Notes: a model not told the origin generated them from the sequence alone. Positions 41,000-51,080 are shown, numbered from the stretch's first letter. The stretch: DNA of 64,000 nt from Shinisaurus crocodilurus (GCA_021292165.1 CM037880.1:224284467-224348466), one strand, 5' to 3'. A program made the numbers and translations.

Positions 41000-41240
41000 T
41001 TTATTTATTTATTTATTATATTTATACCCCGCCTTTTTTCCTGCAAGGAACCCAAGGCGGCTTACATAATCCCCCTCCTCCTCTCCATTTTATCCTCACA
41101 ACAACCCTGTGAGGTAGGTTAGGCTGAGAGGCAGTGACTGGCCCAATGTCACCCAGTGAGTTTCATGGCCGAGCGGGGACTAGAACCCAGATCTCCCGAG
41201 TCCCAGTCCAACACTCTCACCACTATGCCACACTGGCTCT
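41000..41240 (-). mobile_element. tRNA-derived squamate SINE, minus copy
   Basis: Complement of the element at 25165 and 55855: tail (ATTT)n, ATACCCCGCCTTTTTTCCTG, then CCATTTTATCCTCACAACAA, and the tRNA-like head with GGGACTAGAACCCAGATCTC (B-box side) and CACCACTATGCCACACTGGC. Confidence 0.9.
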
Positions 41241-41794
41241 CATATAGAGAGAGATAATATAATATTATATGATAATATAATAAAATACTTTGACTTTGGA
41301 GGACCTCCAGATAGGGAGAGCTCCAGTGTTTGGGGAGTAACTATCTAGAAACATAAAACATTAGACATACATAAGCCAGTGAATGCCCATGTGCATACAA
41401 CGATTGCATGAAGAACATGGGAGCTTCTGCTCCCATATCTATATAAGCAGTTGCTTGCATTCACTTGCACAGTTGTGCATTCATGCACAGGCACACAGGC
41501 ATGCACATTTACATACAGGCAACACACACACACATGCACACACACACACACACAGGCACATACAGTTGGCACATACAGAAACACACCCAGAGAATCCTCC
41601 GCTGGAGGTCCACCATTCAGGCTTGGCTTGTGCGACGTGCCAAGGTTTCACCTGGGCCCTGCAAGGCTGCCACCTGCCCCGGTTGGGTTCTTCGCCCAGG
41701 CCAGCAGGGCACCTTGTGCAGGGGCTCGGGATGGGTCATGTTCCTGCGGCGTTGCAGGACCGTGGAGTTGGCAGCGGGCAGCCCCGGCTGGAGG
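41241..41794. other. Non-coding with AC-rich tracts
   Basis: AC/GT-rich patches near 41520-41560 and unique-looking sequence. No gene is recognised. Confidence 0.4.
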
Positions 41795-42135
41795 ACTAAT
41801 TGGAGGATAATCAACTGAAAGGCGCATGTGGCGGCCTGGTTAATGTTCTCTAAACCCGTCTCCCCTGCCAATTCCCTCTCCCTTAATGGCAAAGGATTTC
41901 CAAACACATGTGCCCCTTTGGCAGGCAGGATGGGCGGATGAGCGGGAGGGAGGGGGCTGCTCCAGGCCAGGCTGGGTGCAGGGGAACGGGGAGGGGGGGC
42001 ACCGCTGTGATTTATCGCCCTGTGCAGAGCTGGCGTGGAGCAGATGTGCGTGTCGATTCCCTATCAGGCCTCAGCGCCAGCTAGCCCTCTTCCCACATGC
42101 GCCTCCCCACCTTTAATTAGCCCTGGGCCCTTACG
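41795..42135. promoter_or_regulatory. Candidate conserved regulatory element
   Basis: Repeat-free patch with ACTAATTGGAGGATAATCAA, CCTGGTTAATG, CCTTAATGGCAAAGG, GGAGCAGATGTGCG (E-box) and CACCTTTAATTAGCCC. Homeodomain-type cores and E-boxes are dense. There is no repeat family and no convincing ORF. Function is inferred. Confidence 0.35.
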
Positions 42136-42299
42136 GACCCGTCACCCTCATTTCCCTCGGGGGCCCTTGGCCACTGTCAGCTGTGATACCCAGCCCTGCC
42201 TATCCCCCAGTCGTAATTGCCCGTGCAACACAGACGGCCGGCCGGCCGGCCTGCCCCCCAGCCCAGCGCCGGCCTGCCCGGTCAGCGGCACTCTTGGGC

Positions 42300-42440
42300 A
42301 CAACCAGGGTCAGGCTATGTAAGAAAAGAAATCCAAAATCCATGTTAGTGAAATACATTTATTAGGCCAATCAAAAGGTCACTAAAACTGTGCAAGCTTT
42401 CGAGATCTCCATATCTCTTCATCAGGCAAGGTGTTGTTCC
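42300..42440 (-). mobile_element. Possible Penelope-like element 3' end
   Basis: AAATACATTTATTAGGCCAA, GTGCAAGCTTTCGAGATCTC and CTCTTCATCAGGCAAGG resemble, in complement, the end of vertebrate Penelope-type elements (GAAAGCTTGCACAG ... AATAAATGTATTT). Only the tail is present. The assignment is from memory of this family and is tentative. Confidence 0.4.
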
Positions 42441-42478
42441 AAAAAGTAGGGAGGGGGAAAGAAACACCCACCCACAAG

Positions 42479-42643
42479 CAGGGCCGGTGCTACCATTAGG
42501 CCAACTAGGCAGCTGCCTAGGGCGCAGGGCTAAAGGGGGCGCCAGAAACACCTTGAAAAAAAATACAGCGCTCTCAAGTGGGAAAGGGGGGCGCTAAATA
42601 TCTGATCTTGCCTAGGGCACCAAACTGCCTTGCACCGGTCCTG
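42479..42643 (+). mobile_element. 165-bp hAT-type MITE, copy 4
   Basis: CAGGGCCGGTGCTACCATTA to CACCGGTCCTG with perfect 8-bp duplication CCCACAAG at 42471-42478 and 42644-42651. Confidence 0.95.
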
Positions 42644-42979
42644 CCCACAAGGCTGACTTGATGCTGCAGGATCACAATCTTGAGATGGAATGGGGGAGGA
42701 AGGGCCCACAGACATTCAGATACGGCCCTGGAAGGTGGTGTGGTGGCCTCAGCTTTCACCAGGAGCTGCTGGGAGCAAAAAAGGCAGAAAAAGTTTCACA
42801 CACACACACCAGTTTTTGAAAATATAAAATCCAGCTGGTGCTCAGAAATGTCTCCATCTTAGGTGAAGCACACAGGCTGCTTTAGCAGTAGAAAACAGAC
42901 AGAAAGCGGGCTTTTCATGAGGCTTTGTGGAAGCTACAGACTGGCATTCAAGATGCCAAGTTGGGCCCAATAAGATACC

Positions 42980-43144
42980 CAGGACCGGTGCAAGGCAGTT
43001 TGGTGCCCTAGGCAAGATCAGATATTTAGCGCCCCCCTTCCCACTTAAGAGCGCTGTATTTTGTTTTCAAGGCATTTCTGGCGCCCCCTTTAGCCCTGCG
43101 CCCTAGGCGGCTGCCTAGTTGGCCTAATGGTAGCACCGGCCCTG
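42980..43144 (-). mobile_element. 165-bp hAT-type MITE, copy 5 (inverted)
   Basis: Same element in minus orientation: CAGGACCGGTGCAAGGCAGT to TAGCACCGGCCCTG. The flanks AAGATACC and CCTTCTGC do not match, so the target duplication is lost or never formed. Confidence 0.9.
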
Positions 43145-44040
43145 CCTTCTGCGGTGTCTCTTCCCTCCTTTTTGCTGTAGACCTGACCTAGCCAGACAGA
43201 GTGCCTGAGCTTCCAGAGGTGGAGACTGCCACAGAGGGAGGGAGAACACAGAGCACGTTTGTCCTTTGTTGTGTGTTTATGGGCATGCATGCATGTGTGC
43301 CCTCTTCACTAGCTCCCTTGCTCCACAGAGTGCTTGGCACCCCACCCCTCCCCGAAAACACGCATGTGAGCAAAATCCAGAATTGGTCTGGAGGCATACA
43401 AAAGACCCAAGAGAAAACAAAAGATGCAAAAGAGCTAAGACAACCACAAAGGGTCTAGATGAGGCCAGTCTGAAGGAACCTCGCAGTCCCACAATCCAGC
43501 AAAAAAAAAAAATAATGGTCACAATTTAAATCCCACTAAATTCCACAGGACTTCTGTGAGTCGTGACTGGGTCTCTTCTCCTTGCTGTCAGTGAGAATTA
43601 GTCACAAATGAATCTTCTAGGATCGTGCTTGGAATGTTTGGTCTAGAGAAGGGTGTGAGGGCGTTGCTGGCTGGAGGATGCTGGGAGCTGTAGGACTTGT
43701 TTCTGTCTAAACATGCCTAGGACTGCGCCCTGGATCTCTTAGCTTCTCACTCTGTTTTTAAGATTCGCTCCTGCTCTCAGTGTCTGCTATTGGTGCTGTT
43801 TTAAAAGGGGGGGGGTTAAATAGTTTTTAAAAATATATATTAAATTGTTTTTAAAGCTTTCAATTTGTTTTACATTTGTTTTTTGTTTGTTTGTTAGTTT
43901 AAATAAGTTTTTACACAGCTGCAGGTTTTAGCCGCAACTCACCGTGGTGGCCCTATTTGGACTGAAAAATATCCATTCCATCGATTTCTGACCTCTGGAC
44001 TACAGTCAATACACTTCCCCCTCCCTCATTCACCCCGTGG
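43145..44040. other. Non-coding, no clear feature
   Basis: A run at 43500-43511 and an AT-rich stretch (43800-43915). No gene or named repeat is recognised. Confidence 0.4.
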
Positions 44041-44049
44041 TGCCTTCCC

Positions 44050-45180
44050 CGGCCCCATTTGTGCTGGCGGGAGAATGGGCCAAAAACTGGGAAATGCAAC
44101 ACTTCGCGGACGCCTCGGGGGGCGGGGGCGGAGAGCCTGGCGCGGCGCTGCAGGCAAGACCGGGGCGAGACTGAGGCCGCCCCCCCCACCACCACCACCA
44201 CCACCACCGACTGGCCCACAGAAGCGCTTTCCCCGGAATAGCTGCCGCTCCCCCACCTGCTCCTGGCATGAAAAGGCCCTCGTTAGTTAGCCCAAGTGCC
44301 CGCAGAAGAGGCCATCGTGGGAGCGGGGAGCGCGGCGCGGGGGAGCGGATGCCGGGAGAGGCGGCAGGACTCTCGCCAGCAGCCGCCAGCCAGCGCGCCA
44401 CCCCGGACGACGGCCACGGAGGCCGCTCCAAGCGCGCAAGCGGCGGCGGCGGCGATCTTTGGGGCAGCAGCGCCGCGCCAGGCACCCAGGCCGCCGGAGG
44501 CGCGACGCTGGGGCGCGGGACGGCCGCGCACGGCGGACTTCTGGGCTGCGGGCTCCCGGGAGCGCAGCGGGGCCCAGGCTCCTTTGACGGGCCGGGGGAG
44601 CCCGCCCCTTCCTCCCCGCTTTCCCACGCACACGCGCGCCCTCGGCGACCGAGCACAGCGGAGGGGGCAAAAGGGCGGATCCGTCTTGCACGCGGGGGGC
44701 TCGAGCGGGAGCCCTCGGAGAGCAGGTGCCAGGCGAGGGCTGTGCTTCCTCGGAGGTTGGGGCGGGCTGGGGGCGGCGCGGGGACCCGCGACCTTGGCTC
44801 CACTCCTAGCATCATGATTGCCTTTGGTATCAGCCCGCCCCGGCTGGCTCCCCCCACGGCCTGCCCGCCCCAGATAAGGCTGCGCGCTCCCTGCCTAAGC
44901 CTGATTAGTCGGGCTGCGAAGGGAGAAGGAATTAGCCGGGTAGGGGCTTTGATGGGAGATTCCCGGGCAAGGCGGGGCGGGGGGGGGAGGCAGTGCCGGC
45001 CCACTGGCCGGGCTTGCGCGCGAGAGAGCGCGGCGGCCTCCCTGCCTGCCGGCCTCAAGAAGGAAGCGCTGGGGCAGAGGGGGGGGAGGGGGCTGGGCAG
45101 GCATAGTCCTGAATGGGGGGTGGGGGAGATGTCCAAGGGCCTGGCGGGGCAGCTGGGGAGGGGGCTTCCTGCCTTCATGC
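44050..45180. promoter_or_regulatory. Second CpG island
   Basis: CpG-dense GC-rich sequence open in several frames on both strands. A 382-residue minus frame (45178-44030) and a 312-residue plus frame (44268-45206) overlap almost fully, are low-complexity (Pro/Arg/Gly/Ala) and match no family I know. I call them by-products of base composition. At its right side is a calmer patch (about 44868-44960) with CCAGATAAGGCTG, CCTGATTAGTCGG and GGAATTAGCC. The island could be the promoter or first exon of an unrecognised transcript. CCACCA repeats lie at 44187-44208. Confidence 0.5.
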
Positions 45181-45224
45181 TTGCTGACCCAGACGCCCAC
45201 CTGTAACTGAGCAGAAAGTTGATA

Positions 45225-45314
45225 TATATATATATATATCTTTATTGTATTGTTATGTTTACTGTATATGTTATTTGTCCCGCCCTTTGGTATAAGGGGC
45301 GTTATAAATAAACG

Positions 45315-45377
<63 letters not shown>

Positions 45378-45378
45378 A
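45225..45378 (+). mobile_element. LINE/SINE 3' end with (ATT)n tail
   Basis: GTCCCGCCCTTTGGTATAAG, GGGCGTTATAAATAAACG, then (ATT)n over 45316-45375, a pattern like the 3' ends of L2-group elements. Preceded by a short AT run (45224-45239). Confidence 0.5.
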
Positions 45379-45624
45379 TATATATGTCATTATTTCCAGA
45401 GCACCACCAACTTACCTGCTACTTTACTGAACAAGGTAAGCAAAAAAAATAAGTCCCTGCCCCAAGACCTTACAATCTAATGCTGATCATGGAGAAGACA
45501 ACAGGAGGGAGAAGAGGGAAAAGAGGAAGGGAAGCGGCAAGGGTGAAGGGGTAGGTGATGCACCATCCGATCTTTCCATCTGTCTCATTCATATACTCTG
45601 CTTCCTGAACTAAGCAGGGCCGTT
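45379..45624. other. Non-coding, old repeat relic
   Basis: AAGTCCCTGCCCCAAGACCT followed by TACAATCTAATG resembles a dispersed vertebrate repeat that I cannot name. A GA-rich tract follows. Confidence 0.35.
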
Positions 45625-45780
45625 GTTGCCCTGGCTCAGCTTGTCTGAGCGTGGAAAGCTAAGCAGGGTCAGGCCTGGTTGTTACTTGGATGGGAGACCC
45701 CTCCTCTAGTTTCCTGCATTGAGCAGGGGGTTGGACTCGATGGCCTTGTAGGCCCCTTCCAACTCTATATGAGATCTAAG
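45625..45780 (+). mobile_element. 5S-CR1 SINE, copy 6
   Basis: GGCTCAGCTTGTCTGAGCGT, GGAAAGCTAAGCAGGGTCAG, GGATGGGAGACC and the CR1-like tail to CAACTCTATATGAGATC. Confidence 0.88.
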
Positions 45781-45915
45781 TATCTGCCACTGCACTGCTC
45801 AGGACCACGGAAGGGATCCGTGGGGGTCCATAGGTCCCATTCTGCTGGAGCAGGGCCCTTGCCCCATGCACCTGACTCAAGGGGGCACCAAAGTCAGGAT
45901 TCACATTGTCATATA

Positions 45916-46082
45916 CCGTATTTTTCCGTCTATAAGACGCCCCCATGTATAAAACGCCCCCACTGGGCAGTTTCGCAACCGCGCGGTTCTCTCCTCTGCT
46001 TACTTCTGTGTATAAGACGACCCTCAATTTTTAGTCTAATGATTTTAGGAAAAAGTATAGTCTTATACATGGAAAAATACTG
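45916..46082. mobile_element. TA-flanked mariner-type MITE
   Basis: 167 bp, left end CCGTATTTTTCCGTCTATAA and right end TCTTATACATGGAAAAATAC plus TG, inverted with a few differences. TA lies at 45914-45915 and 46083-46084. No coding capacity. Tc1/mariner-type by TA flanks. Confidence 0.75.
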
Positions 46083-46084
46083 TA

Positions 46085-46440
46085 TATATATGTGTGTGTG
46101 TATAAATATAATAAAATAGATGACACACTTTTTGACACACATCCCGACACATCTTTATTTGTCCTTGCACCCACACCAGATGTAGAATGCCCGGTGTGAC
46201 TAGAGCCACTGCATTTTACATGCCTTCCTTTCTCCCACAGCTTGTTTATACAGGTCACTTTAAAATGTTGGTACCTTATGCAGATGCCAAGACACTTGAG
46301 TCCTGATGTTAACTAACATTCTCACATGAGAGATTTGGGGATCTTTCATGCCCGTTCTCCGGGGTGAACTCTGGAGCCTGCCTTCCGGAATGGGAACTGT
46401 AGTGGGAGGGGGCGGCGGCAGCAGCAAGGATGGTGGGCTT
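46085..46440. other. Non-coding, no clear feature
   Basis: AT-rich then GC-moderate unique-looking sequence with a GGC-rich spot near 46410. Nothing is recognised. Confidence 0.4.
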
Positions 46441-46616
46441 TCATAGATTTCATAGATCACAGAGTTGAAAGGGGCCTACAACAAGGCCGTCGAGTCCAAC
46501 CCCCCGCTCAATGCAGGGAACTAGAGGAGGGGTCTCCCATCCAAGTCATAACCAGGCCTGACCCTGCTTAGCTTTCCACGCTCAGACAAGCTGAGCCGGC
46601 GTGAGCCACAGGCCTG
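46441..46616 (-). mobile_element. 5S-CR1 SINE, copy 7
   Basis: Minus copy, full length: CR1 tail complement, GGTCTCCCATCCAAGTCATA, CCCTGCTTAGCTTTCCACGC, ending CCGGCGTGAGCCACAGGCCT. Confidence 0.9.
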
Positions 46617-46778
46617 TATGGATCATAGAGTTGGAAGGGGCCTACAAGGCCATGGAGTCCAACCCCCTGCTCAATGCAGGAGACTAGAGGAGGGATCTCC
46701 TATCTAAGTAATAACCAGGCCTGACCCTGCTTAGCTTTCCATGCTCAGACAAGCTGAGCCGGCATGAGCCACAGGCTA
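46617..46778 (-). mobile_element. 5S-CR1 SINE, copy 8, tandem to copy 7
   Basis: Second minus copy directly next to copy 7 in the same orientation, ending CGGCATGAGCCACAGGCT. The hAT element at 46782 is inserted at its very end. Confidence 0.9.
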
Positions 46779-46781
46779 TGC

Positions 46782-47704
46782 CAGTGATGGTGAACCTATG
46801 GCACGGGTGCCACAGCTGGCACGCAGGGACCTCTCTGTGGGCACTCGAGCCATTGGTCACCGGATCGCGAAAAGACCGTCCCCTTCTGCAAAACACTAAT
46901 GATCTTGTTCTTTCTCACAGTGTGGAACGGAATGATTTTATTCTAGAATTCCTGTTACAGAATTCTTTTCTACATTGTTATCACATTTAAAAGATTTTGA
47001 AGAATGATGCACAGAGCATGGCTTGGATGTAAAGCCCTAACAGTTGACCTGAGTGCTGCATGTGTTGCTCTCAAACTAACGGAGTATGAGCCAAGGTTTG
47101 ACAAATTATCAGCATGCATGCAATAGCAAAAATCACATTAATTGTGCAAAAGCATGCCCAATGGAAACTTTTACCTAATGCAGTGTTTGCAGTCCATGAC
47201 ATAAAGTGTTTAAAATGTGTTAAGCACGTTTAGTTTTCTTGTTTATCTTGCTCATCCTAGTACAGGTTGACTTTTACTTTTACTAATCTGACACCTGTAG
47301 AAGCAGGGAAAGGACCCGGAGTAAAGCTTGCCCCATACAATTTCAGTCTGGCATATAATCATATTACAAGTTGAGAATCCTTAATCCAAAAATACATGTT
47401 CCTAATTATTTAAAAAGTTTGTATAAATTCCCTTCAGGCTATGTGTACAATGTAGTACTATAATAATTTTTTGAGTTGATTTTTTCCCCCCAACAAAAAA
47501 CTGTTTGTATCATTGAAAGCTCTGTTATTGTGTTTTTCTTTAAATACAAAAGATGTTAATTAGTTCGGACAACTGTATGAGTTGTTTTTCTAAAACTAAA
47601 ACCTCTGTATTCAGGTTTAATTGCAGTGTTGGCACTTTGAAATAAATAAGTTGGTTTTGTGTTGCAGTTTGGGCACTCGGGCTCAAAAAGGTTCGCCATC
47701 ACTG
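46782..47704. mobile_element. hAT-type DNA transposon, non-autonomous, copy 2
   Basis: Ends CAGTGATGGTGAACC and GGTTCGCCATCACTG. Perfect 8-bp duplication GGCTATGC at 46774-46781 and 47705-47712. It lacks the 250-bp nested MITE of its sister at 17319-18509 and otherwise aligns with it throughout with few differences, so the family is fairly young. No transposase frame. Confidence 0.94.
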
Positions 47705-47712
47705 GGCTATGC

Positions 47713-48024
47713 TAAGCCTGACTGATGAGGACTTCTTTGGGCATGGATCCCTTAAAACACCAGTTCTGAGCTGCCGCTTTGGAGAAGCAGAGAGGCCCCT
47801 GCTGACAACACCACAATATGATCTAGGGTGGCTAAAACGAGAAAGGATTGCAAAGAGCTCCAAAAGGATCCCTCAGAACTGCGGGCATGGACCTTAAAAT
47901 GACCAGTGCGGTTCAGTGTAAACAAGTGTGAAGTGATGTATGTTGGGGCAAAGAGAAATCCTAACTTGACAGATACGCTGATGGGTGACTGACCAGGGTG
48001 CTTCCAGGCGGACACCCTCCTACT
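47713..48024. other. Possible old LINE relic
   Basis: AAGGATTGCAAAGAGCTCCA and GTGTAAACAAGTGTGAAGTG resemble, in plus orientation, words in the CR1-group element at 29270-29360 and 29220-29250. The fragment is short and strongly diverged. Confidence 0.45.
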
Positions 48025-48538
48025 CATCATCATCAGGCGATCACTCGTGACCGAGTAAGATTGTCTTCCGGGATAAAAGGAGGAAATTCTAAAGAAGATT
48101 GTGTAGACTCTAGCGATGGGTCCGTAAGTGACTGTGGAGGCCAATTCTAGATCCACACAGCTTCCCACAGTGAGGACACAGGTTACCAGATAGAAGATGG
48201 TCCTGTAAAGGATTCATTTGACGTGCTTTTCGCTTAGCACGTTTCTCCCTTTCACCTTGCACTCGGGCTTCTTCAAAGTCCATGGAACCTTTGTGAAAGG
48301 CCAACCTCCATTTAGATCGTTCATGGGCCAGAGCTTCCCAGTTTTCGATGTTTATATTGCATTTTTTTTTTAGATTAGCCTTATGAACATCTTTAAACCT
48401 CTTATATTGACCACCGATATTCCGCTTTCCATCCTTGAGTTGGGAGTAAAGGAACTGCTTTGGGAGACGGCAGTCAGGCATTCGAACAACATGACCGGTC
48501 CACTGAAGTTGGCGTTGAAGGATCATTTTTTTCAATGC
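48025..48538 (-). mobile_element. RTE-type LINE 3' end
   Basis: Minus strand: KMILQRQLQWTGHVVRMPDC, through KDVHKANLKKKCNINIENWE, to the C-terminal C2H2-like finger and a 3' UTR ending in a CATCATCATC run. 5' truncated at the KMILQRQ segment. Confidence 0.9.
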
Positions 48539-48572
48539 CTACTACCTATTAGAAGGGATGGTGTACCTATTC

Positions 48573-48650
48573 CAGTGTTCTCCAGCTGGCTGGGGCATGC
48601 TGGGAGTTGTAGGCCAAAAACATCTGGGGACCCAAGGTTGGAGAACACTG
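48573..48650. mobile_element. Short palindromic-family hAT MITE
   Basis: 78 bp, CAGTGTTCTCC to GGAGAACACTG, with perfect 8-bp duplication ACCTATTC at 48565-48572 and 48651-48658. The left arm is mostly deleted. Confidence 0.93.
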
Positions 48651-48671
48651 ACCTATTCCACCTTTTTCTCC

Positions 48672-48802
48672 TTCGAGCACAATCCTATGCATGTTTAGAA
48701 AGCCAGCATACCCAGCATGCCCCAGCCAACCATGCTGGCTGGGGCATGCTGGGAGTTGAAGGCCTTTTTCTGTCTAAAACATGCATAGAGTTGCACCTTT
48801 AA
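48672..48802. mobile_element. Diverged TTAA-type MITE with the shared palindromic core
   Basis: Outer parts GCACAATCCTATGCATG and CATGCATAGAGTTGCACC followed by TTTAA resemble the ends of the element at 49262. The centre has CCCAGCATGCCCCAGCCAAC and its complement, the core of the palindromic family. Confidence 0.65.
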
Positions 48803-49257
48803 TGGGTTTTCTTTGCTATTTGAAAATCGAAAGCATTATTTTGCTTTCCTTGTGTACTGGTTTGCAACAAAACGTCCCTGAAGCATATTCAAATATTTGC
48901 AGTAAATTAAAGGATTTCAATGACATATACAAATGTATAAAAGGTCTTACTTCCTCTTACTCTTACTCTTATGGAAGAGCTTCGGAAAGAAAAAGCAGCG
49001 GACATATTGACGATTTCGTACAAAAGGCAATTCTGACAGAAATGGAGAAATGACTTGGAAGGTTACATTATGTTAATGTTTTAAGATGTTCTGATTTGAA
49101 AGAATTATAATTTGTGGTTTTTTAATTATTTTTCTAGTGTTCCGTGTGATCTGATAAGCATAATCTTTGATTTTTTGTTCCATTTTCTATTTTTATCATT
49201 TTGTTATTTATCATTTATCTGTTTTATCAATTATTCTATTAATACTGCTGTATGTTA
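48803..49257. other. Non-coding, AT-rich
   Basis: AT-rich sequence with CTTACTCTTACTCTTA and TTTATCATTT runs. No feature is recognised. Confidence 0.4.
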
Positions 49258-49261
49258 TTAA

Positions 49262-49394
49262 AGGCGCAATCCTATGCAAGTTGACAGGGAAAAAAGGCCT
49301 ACAACTCCCAGCATGCCCCAGCCAGCCATGCTGGCTGGGGCATGCTGGGAGTTGTAGGCCTTTTTCCTGTCTAAACTTGAATAGGATTGCACCT
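49262..49394. mobile_element. TTAA-flanked palindromic MITE
   Basis: Bounded by TTAA at 49258-49261 and 49395-49398, with ends AGGCGCAATCCTAT and its near complement ATAGGATTGCACCT. The centre (about 49297-49361) is the same 32-bp-armed palindrome (GGCCTACAACTCCCAGCATG ...) as in the hAT-type MITE at 15617-15751. The TTAA duplication suggests a piggyBac-type mobilising enzyme. Confidence 0.8.
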
Positions 49395-49539
49395 TTAATA
49401 GTCTGCATTATATTTATATTTACAAATTTTCTACTGATGTAATAAACATTAGAATAATGATCTTTTCATGTTTCTGATCTAATTGATATTGTAATGTTAC
49501 TGCAATTGAAAGAAATATTTACTGTAAATGATATTATTT

Positions 49540-50165
49540 GTTGTCTATTTATTTATTTATTTATTATTTTTATTTATTGCCCATCTGGCCGGCAACCGGC
49601 CACCCTGGGCGATGTACATAGAATAAAAACAATAAAATACATTTAAAACAATATTAAAAAATTTAAAATCTTAACCCACCCCCTATTCCCGCCTGAACAA
49701 CCAGGTTTTTAATGAGCAATGGAAGCTCAGCAGAGAGGGGGCATGGCGGAGGTCACTCGGGAGAGAGTTCCACAGTACGGGGGCCGCCACAGAAAAGGCC
49801 CTCTTCCTCGTCCCCACCAGTCTAGCTGCTCTGGCTGAAGGGACAAGGAGAAGGCCATCCGCGGCAGATCTTGTTGAGCGGCCCACTTGGTGTTGCTGGG
49901 GACGCTCCTTGAGATAGACTGGACCGGAGCCGTAGAGGGTTTTAAAGGTCAAAACCAACACCTTGAATTCGGCTCGGCAAGCAACTGGTAGCCAGTGCAG
50001 CTCCTTGAGCACTGGTGTGATGTGATCCCGCCGGCGGCTGCCTTTAACCAGGCGAGCCGCCGCGTTCTGTACCAGCTGTAGCTTCCGAACCGTCTTCAAG
50101 GGTAACCCCACGTAGAGCGCATTACAGTAGTCTAGGCGAGAGGAGACTAAGGCATGAACCACTGA
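49540..50165 (-). mobile_element. L2 LINE 3' end with an open RT C-terminus
   Basis: The minus frame 50162-49683 (159 residues) reads as the end of an L2 reverse-transcriptase ORF: LVSSRLDYCNALYVGLPLKT, LQLVQNAAARLVKGSRRRDH, ITPVLKELHWLPVACRAEFK, KRAFSVAAPVLWNSLPSDLR. It is followed by a short 3' UTR (GCCCATCTGGCCGGCAACCG in complement sense) and an AT-rich tail. There is no stop in this last part. It is 5' truncated. Confidence 0.9.
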
Positions 50166-50798
50166 TGGGAGCAGGTAATTAGGAAGGTAGGGTCTATCAT
50201 TTTGTTACAACTGTTAATAACTTTTTACATCATAAAAGGCAACTGTATGGCAATCCATGAGTCCCAAGATACCTAATTCCAGCCCTGGCTGTGGGCAGAC
50301 CTAGGCGTTAGGAGGAAATACCTGGTTCCAATGCTGGTTTGGGGGGGGGGGTCAGTGCAGGAGGGGCCTAACCCTTTCCCTACTGACTGATACTCCACAG
50401 CTGCTGTCCCTTCATGTCTTAACTGGCTTTCCCTCAATCTCTGAAAGCGGAAGTAAGACCTTTGCAAGTAAGAAAGCAGAAGTAAGACCTTTTATACATT
50501 TGTATATGTGCATAATTGTATATCTGAGTTTTAAATTTTGTCATGGCCTTTGGCTAGTACAATAAACTTACCCATTGTACAAGACTTTTGCATTTGAACA
50601 TTTCCGGTGGGAAATCAGCAGGTGTGTGGCAGTGGGTGAGCAGGCTCACTGTTTCCCTTGGTGGGGTGGGGGTTCAGTTCCCTGCTCACCCACCCAGGGA
50701 TCCACCCCTATTAATCCCTCCCCTGAACTGCACATACTGGCAACCAGGAGTCTAGGAACAACACTTGTCAAAATAAGCTCTGCTTCCATCCATCCATC
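50166..50798. other. Non-coding, no clear feature
   Basis: G run at 50341-50350; otherwise unremarkable sequence. No gene is recognised. Confidence 0.4.
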
Positions 50799-50806
50799 CT
50801 CTAGAA

Positions 50807-51072
50807 CAGGGCTGTCCAACCTTGGGTCCCCAGATGTTCATAGATTATAGAGTTGGAAGGGGCCTACAAGGCCATCGAGGCCAACCCCCTGCTCAGTGCA
50901 GGAAACTAGAGGAGGTGCAGCTAGGTAATTTTAGACCATGGCTCTCCAACCTTGGGTCCCCAGATGTTGCTGGACTACAGCTCCCAGAATCCCTTGCCAT
51001 TAGCCATGCTGGCTGGGTATGTTGGGAGCTGTAGGCCAGCAGCGTCTGGGGACCCAAGGTTGGACAGCCCTG
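50807..51072. mobile_element. Palindromic hAT-type MITE with nested 5S-CR1 SINE tail
   Basis: Ends CAGGGCTGTCCAACCTTGGG and AAGGTTGGACAGCCCTG with perfect 8-bp duplication CTCTAGAA at 50799-50806 and 51073-51080. A minus-strand SINE tail fragment (about 50838-50922) is inserted in the left arm, and part of the left arm is repeated after it (CTCTCCAACCTTGGGTCCCC). Confidence 0.88.
50838..50922 (-). mobile_element. 5S-CR1 SINE tail fragment inside a MITE
   Basis: ATAGAGTTGGAAGGGGCCTA, GCCATCGAGGCCAACCCCCT and GGAAACTAGAGGAGG. The 5S head is absent. Confidence 0.8.
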
Positions 51073-51080
51073 CTCTAGAA

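Noticed and set aside
44030..45206. Long overlapping frames on both strands (382 and 312 residues)
   Set aside because: Both strands open at once, low complexity, no domain, inside a CpG island; composition artefact.
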